A stretch of DNA of 10,730 bases from contig SLNF01000052.1 in the NCBI GenBank assembly GCA_007133145.1, positions 1 through 10,730 of the forward strand. The letters are read 5' to 3'. The notes below the pieces were generated by a model. The model made no database searches. It worked only from the letters and a program-made list of their open reading frames with translations, and was not told the origin of the DNA. The position numbers and the translations under genes are program-made. The DNA is from Nitriliruptorales bacterium. Lineage in GTDB: Bacteria; Actinomycetota; Nitriliruptoria; Euzebyales; Egibacteraceae. Shown in pieces: positions 1-5,773 of this stretch. Each line of letters opens with the position of its first letter. Position 1 is the stretch's first letter.

Positions 1-2
1 CG

Positions 3-161
3 CTGCCCGCCCGCCGCTACCCCGAGCATCGTGAGCGCCTCGTCGCCGACCTCACCCGCCTCGCCGAGGCGGCGTTCGGGTCGCTGTCCGCCGTGCCGAC
101 CGAGCCGTCCAGTCCCCCGCCGCCTGCGCCCGGGCCCGAGCCCGAGGCCGCGCGCACCTGA
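3..161 (+). CDS. C-terminal end of an unrecognised protein (5' truncated by window edge)
   Basis: An open frame enters from the left edge and ends at TGA 159-161. About 52 residues are visible. The first half (RRYPEHRERLVADLTRLAEA) looks like a charged amphipathic helix. The last part is a low-complexity Pro/Ala/Glu tail (PPPAPGPEPEAART) that is probably disordered. Nearly every codon ends in G or C, with two CGT, one CAT, one AGT and one CCT, which fits real coding in this genome. I do not recognise the family; the tail alone carries no diagnostic motif. It runs in the same direction as the alcohol dehydrogenase 93 bp downstream, so co-transcription is possible. A shadow frame cannot be fully excluded because only the end is seen. 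Confidence 0.5.
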   Translation: MPARRYPEHRERLVADLTRLAEAAFGSLSAVPTEPSSPPPPAPGPEPEAART

Positions 162-172
162 GGAGACCCTCG

Positions 173-253
173 ATGGTCCTCGCTCCACCCGGCTTCACCC
201 CCCACGCCTCGTCCGAGGCGCGCTGCACCATCCGTCCGACCAGAAGGAGCTGA
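173..253 (+). CDS. Candidate 26-residue leader ORF just upstream of the alcohol dehydrogenase
   Basis: ATG 173 lies 7 nt after a GGAG (162-165) and opens a 26-codon frame. It ends at TGA 251-253, one base before the ATG (255) of the alcohol dehydrogenase, giving TGATATG. The peptide (MVLAPPGFTPHASSEARCTI then RPTRRS) has one Cys and an Arg-rich end and matches nothing I know. The arrangement of RBS, short frame and stop next to the next start is what a translationally coupled leader would look like. Such frames also arise by chance in high-GC DNA, so this is only a candidate. Confidence 0.2.
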   Translation: MVLAPPGFTPHASSEARCTIRPTRRS

Positions 254-254
254 T

Positions 255-1286
255 ATGAAGGCCGTCCGTCTGCACGCCTACGACCAGTGGCCGAGCGTCG
301 ACGAGGTACCCGAACCCAAGATCGAGGGCCCCCACGACGTCATCGTCAAGATCGGCGGGGCGGGCGTGTGCCGCACCGACCTCCACATCATGGAGGGCCA
401 GTGGGCCCCGAAGGTGGACCCCGAGCTGCCCTACACCATCGGTCACGAGAACGCCGGCTGGGTCCACGAGGTCGGCTCGGCAGTCGAGCACCTCAAGCCC
501 GGCGACGCGGTGATCTGCCACGTCCACAGGACCTGCGGCTTCTGCCTGCCGTGCCGCAAGGGCGATGAGATGCACTGCCTCGACCACAGCTTCCCGGGCA
601 TCACCCACGACGGCGGCTGGGCGGAGCTGCTCAAGACCGACGCCCGCGCGCTCGTGAAGCTGCCCGAGGGCGTCGAGCCCGCCGACGTCGCCGCGCACGC
701 CGACGCCGGCCTCACGGCCTACCACGCGACGAAGAAGGCGATGCTCGACGCCCAGATGCTCCCGGGGATGTTCTCGGTGGTCATCGGCGTCGGCGGCCTC
801 GGCCACATCGGCCTGCAGTCGGCGAAGGCGATGTCCGCGGCGAACGTCATCGCCGTCGACACCTCCGACGAGGTCCTCGAGCTCTCGAGGGGCTGGGGCG
901 CGGACTTCACCGTGAAGGCCGACGGCTCCGAGGTCGACAAGGTCCTCGACATCACCAACGGCCTCGGCGCCGAGGTCGTCTTCGACTACGTCGGCGAGAA
1001 GGGCGCCATCGAGTCCGGCTGGGCGATGGTCCGTCGCCACGGCTTCCACTACGTCATCGGCTACGGCGAGAACGTCAACGTGCCGGCGATCGACATCATC
1101 TCGACCGAGCGGAGCTTCATCGGCAACATCGTCGGCACCTACGCCGACCTCGCCGAGCTCATGGTGCTCCAGGCCGAGGGCAAGGTCACGCTCCACACCC
1201 AGAAGTTCTCGCTCGACGAGGCCGTCGACGCGATGAAGGAACTGCACCACGAGCGCCTGCCCGGCCGCGGGATCCTCATCCCGTAG
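255..1286 (+). CDS. Zinc-dependent medium-chain alcohol dehydrogenase (NAD-type)
   Basis: The 343-residue product has the full medium-chain dehydrogenase layout: an N-terminal GroES-like catalytic domain, then a Rossmann coenzyme domain. It would oxidise alcohols or reduce aldehydes/ketones in the cytoplasm; the substrate cannot be read. Catalytic zinc ligands appear to be C39, H64 (in GHE) and D150 (in ADAGLTAY). Asp in place of the more usual Cys also occurs in the Rhodococcus ruber ADH-A type, which this resembles throughout. The structural zinc site is C94, C97, C100 and C108. The nucleotide loop is GVGGLG at 178-183, and D202 at the end of the next strand favours NAD over NADP. The ATG is preceded by AAGGAG (244-249) at 5 nt spacing. 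The gene is complete, of normal family length, and appears to stand alone or follow the partial gene upstream. A hairpin follows its stop codon. Confidence 0.93.
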   Translation: MKAVRLHAYDQWPSVDEVPEPKIEGPHDVIVKIGGAGVCRTDLHIMEGQWAPKVDPELPYTIGHENAGWVHEVGSAVEHLKPGDAVICHVHRTCGFCLPCRKGDEMHCLDHSFPGITHDGGWAELLKTDARALVKLPEGVEPADVAAHADAGLTAYHATKKAMLDAQMLPGMFSVVIGVGGLGHIGLQSAKAMSAANVIAVDTSDEVLELSRGWGADFTVKADGSEVDKVLDITNGLGAEVVFDYVGEKGAIESGWAMVRRHGFHYVIGYGENVNVPAIDIISTERSFIGNIVGTYADLAELMVLQAEGKVTLHTQKFSLDEAVDAMKELHHERLPGRGILIP

Positions 1287-1315
1287 GACCGCGCGAGGGC
1301 TCTTCCTGACGGGGC

Positions 1316-1339
1316 AGGGGCGGGCTGCGGCCCGCCCCT
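1316..1339 (+). terminator. GC-rich terminator-like hairpin after the alcohol dehydrogenase
   Basis: AGGGGCGGGC (1316-1325) and GCCCGCCCCT (1330-1339) form a perfect 10-bp stem with a TGCG loop, 30 nt after the dehydrogenase stop. No T-run follows, so it is not a classical intrinsic terminator. Strong hairpins without a U-tract are often predicted after actinobacterial genes. It could also slow exonucleases. Confidence 0.55.
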
Positions 1340-1365
1340 CCTCCGTGCGCCAGGCGCGCCCGTCA

Positions 1366-1416
1366 CGGCGATTGGCGGATCGCGGTGCGGGGGCGACGTC
1401 GATCCGCCACTCGGCG
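1366..1416. repeat. Stem-loop repeat, copy 1 of 2 (51 bp)
   Basis: The first of two 51-bp copies that differ only at two adjacent bases (GACGTCGATCC here, GACGCTGATCC in copy 2). It contains an inverted repeat TGGCGGATC (1373-1381) / GATCCGCCA (1401-1409) around a 19-nt G-rich loop. Beyond one mismatch, 3 further pairs can form. It lies between two convergent genes and could act as a bidirectional terminator, mRNA stabiliser or dispersed REP-like element. Confidence 0.8.
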
Positions 1417-1420
1417 CGGT

Positions 1421-1443
1421 GGGTGCCGGTGGGCGGGGGTGGG
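1421..1443 (+). other. Putative G-quadruplex motif between the two stem-loop repeats
   Basis: Four G-runs are present: GGG (1421-1423), GGG (1431-1433), GGGGG (1435-1439) and GGG (1441-1443), with loops of 7, 1 and 1 nt. This fits the standard G3+N1-7 rule on the plus strand. It sits in the 42-bp spacer between the two repeat copies. In DNA this rich in G such a match is not rare, so folding is unproven. Confidence 0.45.
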
Positions 1444-1458
1444 TGCGGTGTCGCGTGT

Positions 1459-1509
1459 CGGCGATTGGCGGATCGCGGTGCGGGGGCGACGCTGATCCGC
1501 CACTCGGCG
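1459..1509. repeat. Stem-loop repeat, copy 2 of 2 (51 bp)
   Basis: Second copy, 93 bp downstream of copy 1 and in the same orientation. The arms TGGCGGATC (1466-1474) / GATCCGCCA (1494-1502) are identical to copy 1, and the only two changes lie in the loop. It ends 11 bp before the stop codon of the leftward radical SAM gene, so it falls in that gene's 3' untranslated region. Confidence 0.8.
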
Positions 1510-1520
1510 GCAGGCGGTGG

Positions 1521-2663
1521 TCAGCCGGTGAGGGCCGGGACGCGGACGCAGGTGGGGTCGGAGGCGAGCGGGTCGCCGGTCAGCGCGTAGGCCCGCGCCC
1601 GGCTCCCGCCGCAGATCCGGTTCCAGTCGCAGCGCCCGCAGGCCCCCTTGAGCGCTGCGGGGTCGCGCAGCGCGCGCATGAGCGGCGCCTCGCGGTAGAT
1701 CTCCCCGAGCGGGGCCTCGCGCACATGGCCGACCGGCACCGGCAGGAAGCCCGAGGGGTGGACCTCGCCGGTGTGGCTCACGAAGCAGAACCCGCGCCCG
1801 TCGTTCGCGCTGCCCGCCGGCGGCGGGGGCAGGCCGAGGTCGTGGCGGATGCGGCGGTACGTCGGCGCCGCGGTCGTGCGCACCCCGAACGGCAGGTCCT
1901 CGGAGGCCTCGGCGAGCCAGGTGAGCACCGCCTCGTGCTCGGCGGCGTCGAGCGTCGCGAGGTCCTCGCCGCGTCCGGTCGGCACGAGGAAGAAGAGGTT
2001 CCACATCGTCACGGGGTGGTCGGTGAGCAGGGTGGCGAGTGCCGGGAGGTCCTCGACGGTGCCGGTGGTCACCGACGTGCCGATCTGCAGCCGCAGGCCG
2101 AGCTCGCCGACCCAGTCGAGCGCGGTGAGCGTGCGCTCGAAGGAGCCGCGCACCCCGCGGAGCCCGTCGTGGGTGGCCGCGCTCGCCCCATCGAGCGAGA
2201 GGTGCACCGAGGCCACGCCGGCCTCGGCGAGGTCGGCGAGGCGCGCATAGCGCAGCCGGCCGGTCACCGCCGGGGAGAGCCCGACGTGCAGCCCCTCGGC
2301 GCGTCCCCAGGCCACGAGCTCCTCGAGGTCGGGGCGGGCGAGCGGATCGCCGCCGGTGAGCACGAGGACCCGGGCGCCCGCCGCGGCGATGTCGCTGATG
2401 AGGCCCTTGCCCTCGTCGGTGTCGAGCTCAGCCGGGTCGCGCCGGGTGATCGCCGAGGCGCGGCAGTGGCGGCAGCGCAGCGCGCAGGCGCGGGTGAGCT
2501 CCCACGCCACGGTGATCGGCGCGCGGTCGAGGTCGGGCTTGCCGCCGGGGTGGTTGGCCGCGGGGGTGTGCCCGCCGGGGTGCCCGGTCGCCGGGGCCGA
2601 CCCGCCGGGGTGGCCGCTCGCGGGGGTGTGCCCGCCGGGGTGCCCGGTCGCCGGGGTGCTCAC
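1521..2663 (-). CDS. Radical SAM/SPASM protein, TIGR04053/AhbD-like, with N-terminal HPGG repeats
   Basis: The 380-residue product has a radical SAM core. C60, C64 and C67 (CxxxCxxC) bind the SAM-cleaving 4Fe-4S cluster, and GGDP is at 104-107. The C-terminal SPASM-like domain has C293, C342, C345, C351 and C372 as candidate auxiliary-cluster ligands, followed by the RARAYALTGDP region seen in NirJ/AhbC/AhbD proteins. By eye it fits the TIGR04053 group and AhbD (Fe-coproporphyrin III decarboxylase) relatives; the true substrate is unknown. The GTG start (2663-2661) overlaps the stop of the upstream radical SAM gene (GTGA), so the two are translationally coupled. The frame continues upstream through the neighbouring gene, but that extension is a shadow. 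Residues 2-41 are four decapeptides rich in His, Pro and Gly and are not part of the usual family. The core is certain; the pathway is not. Confidence 0.85.
   Translation of the reverse strand: MSTPATGHPGGHTPASGHPGGSAPATGHPGGHTPAANHPGGKPDLDRAPITVAWELTRACALRCRHCRASAITRRDPAELDTDEGKGLISDIAAAGARVLVLTGGDPLARPDLEELVAWGRAEGLHVGLSPAVTGRLRYARLADLAEAGVASVHLSLDGASAATHDGLRGVRGSFERTLTALDWVGELGLRLQIGTSVTTGTVEDLPALATLLTDHPVTMWNLFFLVPTGRGEDLATLDAAEHEAVLTWLAEASEDLPFGVRTTAAPTYRRIRHDLGLPPPPAGSANDGRGFCFVSHTGEVHPSGFLPVPVGHVREAPLGEIYREAPLMRALRDPAALKGACGRCDWNRICGGSRARAYALTGDPLASDPTCVRVPALTG
2542..2661 (-). repeat. Four 30-bp in-frame tandem repeats encoding His-Pro-Gly-Gly decapeptides
   Basis: Units span 2542-2571, 2572-2601, 2602-2631 and 2632-2661. 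Each encodes ten residues of the form TPATGHPGGH or a close variant. Units 1 and 3 resemble each other more than units 2 and 4, and vice versa, so a 60-bp unit was probably duplicated. They form the N-terminus of the downstream radical SAM protein. The regular His (8, 12, 18, 28, 32, 38) could bind metal, or the stretch may simply be a flexible leader. Confidence 0.9.
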
Positions 2664-3820
2664 GCCGCCGCCTCGGCGACCTCGGCGTCGGTGAGGTAGC
2701 AGCCGGGGTCGGAGGCCCAGGCGTCGCCGGTCAGCGCCTTGGCCCGGGCGCGGAGGTTGCCACCGCAGACGTCGAGGAAACGGCAGGAGGCGCAGCGCCC
2801 CGACAGCCTGGGCAGGCGGTCGCGCAGCTCGCCGAGCAGGCCGGCCTCGTCGCGCCAGATCTCCGAGAAGGGGCGTTCCTTGATCGAGCCGACCTTGCGG
2901 CCCCAGCTGAACTGGTCGGGGTGGACGTCGCCGGTGCTCGAGACGTGGGCGATCGCCTTGCCGCTGCGGTTGCCGCCGACGCGGGCGAGGCGGCGGCGCA
3001 CCTCGGTGGTGTCGCGGCCGCGCTCCTCGAGCCACGTGAGCACGCGGGCGCCGTCGGCGGCGTTGGTGACGGTGAGGATCTCCGCCTCCGGACGGCGCTC
3101 GCGGAGGTCGTCGGCGAACTCGATGAGCCGGTCGACGACTGCGCGCGTGGTCTGCGGGTCGATCGTCTCGGCGTCGGCCTTGCGGCCCCGGCCGGAGGGC
3201 ACGAAGTGGTAGAAGCACGCGCGCTCGAAGCCCTCGGCGTCGACGAGGGCGAGGAGGTCCTCGAGGTAGGGCACCGCGGTGGCGGTCAGGGTCATCCGCA
3301 GCCCGACGCGCACGCCGCGCGCCATGAGGTTGCGCGCCCCGGCGAGGGCGTCGGCGTAGGCGCCCTCGACGCCGCGGAAGTCGTCGTGGATGCGCTCGAT
3401 GCCGTCGAAGGAGATGCCGACGTAGCGGAACCCCGAGCTTGCGAGGAGGTCGGCGTAGGAGGGGTTGGCCGCCGTCGTGCCGTTCGTCGACAGCGTCACC
3501 CGCAGCCCGCCGTCGGCCGCGCGCTTGGCGAGCTCGGGCAGCTGCGGGTGCTGGGTCGGCTCCCCGCCGCTGAGCAGCAGCGCCGAGGCCGGCATCGCGA
3601 CGAGGTCGTCGACGAAGTCGTCGCACTCCTCCTCGGTGAGCTCGCCCGGGTAGGGGTGGTTGATCGAGGCGGAGTAGCAGTGCCGGCAAGCGAGGTTGCA
3701 GCTGCGGGTGACCGTCCACGCCACGACCGGGCGCGCGGCCCCGGCCGGCTTGTGGGTGCCGTAGCGCACGTCGTCGGCGGCCGGGGGCGCGGGGTCGAGC
3801 AGGGTCGTGAGGTTGAGCAT
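2660..3820 (-). CDS. AhbC/NirJ-like radical SAM/SPASM protein (putative tetrapyrrole side-chain enzyme)
   Basis: The 386-residue product has C41, C45 and C48 (CNLACRHC) for the radical SAM cluster and SGGEP at 84-88. Its SPASM-type C-terminus has C343, C346, C352 and C374, ending GDAWASDPGCYLTDAE. The N-terminus (DDVRYGTHKP, then RPVVAWTVTRSCNL) and the GDVHPDQF / ERPFSEIW stretch match by memory the AhbC (12,18-didecarboxysiroheme deacetylase) and NirJ (heme d1) families. Those enzymes process siroheme-derived side chains in the cytoplasm. Where those families have a Cys before the VHPDQF region, this protein has H292, so one cluster may be coordinated differently. The ATG (3820-3818) follows GAGGAG with 7 nt spacing. 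It is the first gene of a leftward two-gene operon divergent from nuo. Which tetrapyrrole it acts on, or whether it does, is inference. Confidence 0.82.
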   Translation of the reverse strand: MLNLTTLLDPAPPAADDVRYGTHKPAGAARPVVAWTVTRSCNLACRHCYSASINHPYPGELTEEECDDFVDDLVAMPASALLLSGGEPTQHPQLPELAKRAADGGLRVTLSTNGTTAANPSYADLLASSGFRYVGISFDGIERIHDDFRGVEGAYADALAGARNLMARGVRVGLRMTLTATAVPYLEDLLALVDAEGFERACFYHFVPSGRGRKADAETIDPQTTRAVVDRLIEFADDLRERRPEAEILTVTNAADGARVLTWLEERGRDTTEVRRRLARVGGNRSGKAIAHVSSTGDVHPDQFSWGRKVGSIKERPFSEIWRDEAGLLGELRDRLPRLSGRCASCRFLDVCGGNLRARAKALTGDAWASDPGCYLTDAEVAEAAA

Positions 3821-3843
3821 CGACGCGCTCCTCGGGGCTCGCT

Positions 3844-3868
3844 CGGGCCCGGGTTGCGGCCGGGCCCG
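3844..3868 (-). promoter_or_regulatory. GC hairpin in the 5' leader of the radical SAM operon
   Basis: CGGGCCCGG (3844-3852) and CCGGGCCCG (3860-3868) form a perfect 9-bp stem with a 7-nt loop, 24-48 nt upstream of the AhbC-like start codon. Each arm is itself palindromic (CGGGCCCG), so it could also be a pair of protein binding sites. No function can be assigned. No TANNNT-type -10 for the leftward operon was found in 3821-4000, which contains no TA step on either strand. Confidence 0.4.
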
Positions 3869-3939
3869 GTCGCCGGGACGCGGACCGTCGGCGACCTGCG
3901 TCAGATCCTGCGCACCACCGGCATCCGCAGCAGGGTCAC

Positions 3940-3961
3940 GGGTCCCGGCTCGTCGGGACCC
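3940..3961. promoter_or_regulatory. Inverted repeat upstream of the nuo promoter (operator or hairpin)
   Basis: GGGTCCCG (3940-3947) and CGGGACCC (3954-3961) are a perfect 8-bp inverted repeat with a 6-nt spacer. It ends 25 bp before the proposed nuo -35 element, in the divergent region. The position suits a regulator binding site serving one or both operons; a transcript hairpin is the alternative. Confidence 0.4.
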
Positions 3962-3986
3962 CTGGCATGCCTCCGCTCCCGGGGTG

Positions 3987-4015
3987 TTGGGTGGGCCCCG
4001 GCGCGACCGTAGACT
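3987..4015 (+). promoter_or_regulatory. Predicted promoter of the nuo operon
   Basis: TTGGGT (3987-3992) as -35 and TAGACT (4010-4015) as -10 are separated by 17 bp. The -10 agrees with the TANNNT pattern of actinobacterial housekeeping promoters. The start site would be near 4022, giving a leader of about 30 nt before the nuoA GTG. It is the only good -10/-35 pair noticed in the divergent region. Confidence 0.5.
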
Positions 4016-4050
4016 CCGCCACGGCCAGTGCCGAGGAAAGGGTTGCGGGC

Positions 4051-4422
4051 GTGGAGGCCTACCTCACGAGCTATGCGACGGTGCTCGCGCTCACCGTCGC
4101 CGGCATCCTGCTCGTCGCCGCGGCCTTCGGCGTCAACCGCCTCGTGCGCCCCGACCGTGCGTACGGCTTCAAGCTCTCGAGCTACGAGTGCGGCATCGAC
4201 CCGGTCGGCACGGGGTGGTCGCACACCCACATCCGGTACTACATGTTCGCCTTCATGTTCGTGATCTTCGACGTCGAGACGCTCTTCATCTTCCCGTGGG
4301 CGGTCGTGCTCGGTACGAGCGAGCACCAGCGCTTCATCTTCGGGGTGATGCTCGTCTTCCTCTTCTTCGTCACGATCACGCTGCCCTACGAGTGGAAGAA
4401 GGGCGTGCTCAAGTGGGTCTGA
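4051..4422 (+). CDS. nuoA: Complex I subunit NuoA
   Basis: NuoA is a small membrane subunit at the junction of the membrane and peripheral arms of complex I, helping form the quinone-access region. The 123-residue product has three predicted membrane helices (about 8-29, 61-85, 93-112). Both family signatures are present: YECG..P (Y45-P51) in the TM1-TM2 loop and FDVE (73-76) with the conserved acidic residues in TM2. The frame is open further left to an ATG at 3967, but that would add 28 residues and run through the predicted promoter. GTG 4051 is chosen because GAGGAAAGG (4033-4041) lies 9 nt upstream and it gives normal family length. First gene of the operon; its end overlaps nuoB by 10 bp. 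Confidence 0.93.
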   Translation: MEAYLTSYATVLALTVAGILLVAAAFGVNRLVRPDRAYGFKLSSYECGIDPVGTGWSHTHIRYYMFAFMFVIFDVETLFIFPWAVVLGTSEHQRFIFGVMLVFLFFVTITLPYEWKKGVLKWV

Positions 4423-4970
4423 TCGACCGCACCGAGGTCCCACAGCCGCTGAAGTTCGTCCTCAACTGGGGACGCAAGTACAGCCTCTGGGTCATGAACT
4501 TCGGTCTCGCCTGCTGCGCGATCGAGTTCATCGCCACGAGCGCCGCGCGGCACGACTTCATGCGCCTCGGCGTCATCCCCTTCGCCCACGGTCCGCGTCA
4601 GGCCGACCTCATGGTCGTGGCCGGCACGCTCACCGACAAGATGGCGCCCGCCCTCAAGCGGCTCTACGAGCAGATGCCCGAGCCGAAGTACGTCATCAGC
4701 TTCGGGTCGTGCTCGAACTGCGGCGGCCCCTACTGGGACAGCTACTCGGTGACCAAGGGCGTCGACCAGATCCTGCCGGTCGACGTCTACGTGCCCGGCT
4801 GCCCGCCGCGCGGCGAGGCGCTGCTCGACGGGATCGTCCAGCTCCAGAAGCGCATCGGCGCCGAGTCGCTCAAGGCCCGCCACGCCGAGCGCTACGGCCC
4901 CCGCATCCCCGAGCCGATCGTCGTGGGTGGTGGCGACCCGACGCGCCACCCCGCCGACGACCCGATGTAG
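4413..4970 (+). CDS. nuoB: Complex I subunit NuoB (terminal N2 iron-sulfur cluster)
   Basis: NuoB carries cluster N2, the last iron-sulfur centre, which passes electrons to quinone. The 185-residue product has the family cluster ligands: adjacent C34-C35 (ACCAIEF), C100 (GSCSNCGG) and C130 (PGCPPRGEAL). The frame is open far upstream, but the N-terminal sequence of the family begins here. GTG 4413 gives normal length, overlaps the nuoA end by 10 bp, and has a purine-rich AAGAAGGG at 4396-4403. The final 20 or so residues (PEPIVVGGGDPTRHPADDPM) are a modest tail beyond the core. The wording around CSNCGG and YWDSYSVTKGVD is typical of complex I NuoB rather than hydrogenase small subunits. Confidence 0.95.
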   Translation: MGLIDRTEVPQPLKFVLNWGRKYSLWVMNFGLACCAIEFIATSAARHDFMRLGVIPFAHGPRQADLMVVAGTLTDKMAPALKRLYEQMPEPKYVISFGSCSNCGGPYWDSYSVTKGVDQILPVDVYVPGCPPRGEALLDGIVQLQKRIGAESLKARHAERYGPRIPEPIVVGGGDPTRHPADDPM

Positions 4971-4978
4971 GCCCGCCC

Positions 4979-5773
4979 ATGCCGACCGTCCGCTCCTCCG
5001 AGACGCCGCCTCCGGCGACCCGCCTCGCGCCCGAGGCCATCGGGGCGCTGCTCGCCGAGCGCCTGCCCGAGGCGATCGTCGCGACGACGGTGGCGCACGG
5101 GCAACTCACCGTCGACGTCGTGCCCGAGCACCTGCCGCGCGTCGCCGCGCTCTGCAAGCGCGAGAAGGCGCTCGGCATGGACTTCTTCGACATGATGGCC
5201 GGCGTCGACGCCGACGAGGACGGCTTCAGCGTGGTCACGCGCCTGTACTCCACACGGCACCGCCACGAGGTGCTCCTGCGCGCGCTCGCCGAGGGTGGCC
5301 GCGAGGCGCCGCGGCTGCCGACGCTCACCGGGGTCTACCGCGGCGCGAACTGGCACGAGCGCGAGGCCTACGACATGTACGGCATCACCTTCGAGGGCCA
5401 CCCGGGCCTCGAGCCGCGCATCCTCACCGTCGAGAACTTCGAGGGCTGGCCGCTGCGCAAGGACTTCCTGCTCACGACCCGCGAGATCAAGCCCTGGCCG
5501 GGTGAGAAGGTGCCCAAGCCCAAGGAGGAGCCCGCCACGTCCGACGAGGCCGCGCAGCCTGCCGACGAAGGGCCCTCCGAGGAGGAGCGCGCCGCCGCGA
5601 AGAAGGCGAAGGCCGAGCGCGCGAAGCAGAAGGCCGCGGAGATGCGGGCGAAGAAGCGCGCGCAGCGCGAGGCCGAGGCCGGCGGTGGGGCCACGGCCTC
5701 GGGTGGGGCCTCCGAGTCCGGGAAGGCCGGCGACGGCGCAGGGGACGAGCCCGAGGAGGGGGGCAGCGCATGA
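4979..5773 (+). CDS. nuoC: Complex I subunit NuoC with long charged C-terminal tail
   Basis: NuoC (30-kDa subunit) is a peripheral-arm protein without cofactors that packs against NuoD. Of 264 residues, about 1-175 are the NuoC domain, including the signature around ERE.YDMYGI (E127-I135), FEGHP and GWPLRKDF. From about 178 the protein becomes an unusual 87-residue tail. It begins with a KPKEEP linker, continues as a Glu/Lys/Arg/Ala-rich stretch that should form a long charged helix (EEERAAAKKAKAERAKQKAA), and ends in a Gly/Ser/Glu-rich part. ATG 4979 lies 8 nt after the nuoB stop; no good Shine-Dalgarno is visible, so coupling to nuoB is likely. The stop overlaps the nuoD start (ATGA). The tail is discussed with the similar one in NuoI. 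Confidence 0.93.
   Translation: MPTVRSSETPPPATRLAPEAIGALLAERLPEAIVATTVAHGQLTVDVVPEHLPRVAALCKREKALGMDFFDMMAGVDADEDGFSVVTRLYSTRHRHEVLLRALAEGGREAPRLPTLTGVYRGANWHEREAYDMYGITFEGHPGLEPRILTVENFEGWPLRKDFLLTTREIKPWPGEKVPKPKEEPATSDEAAQPADEGPSEEERAAAKKAKAERAKQKAAEMRAKKRAQREAEAGGGATASGGASESGKAGDGAGDEPEEGGSA

Noticed and set aside
195..1250. 351-residue minus-strand ORF opposite the alcohol dehydrogenase
   Set aside because: Antisense shadow; the plus strand encodes a complete dehydrogenase with zinc and nucleotide motifs.
1366..1509. CRISPR-like array
   Set aside because: Only two copies, each internally palindromic with a 42-bp spacer, and no cas genes nearby.
1521..3719. One 732-residue minus-strand protein covering both radical SAM genes
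   Set aside because: The upstream 350 residues are Arg/Pro-rich shadow sequence out of frame with the true AhbC-like gene. The real start is the GTG overlapping that gene's stop.
173..3820. Mycofactocin- or PQQ-type peptide system (radical SAM genes near a dehydrogenase and a short ORF)
   Set aside because: The short peptide lacks the MftA C-terminal signature, no chaperone-like MftB or other mft gene is seen, and the radical SAM sequences look like the AhbC/NirJ group.
3967..4050. N-terminal extension of NuoA from ATG 3967
   Set aside because: It would run through the predicted promoter, has no family similarity, and GTG 4051 has a strong RBS.
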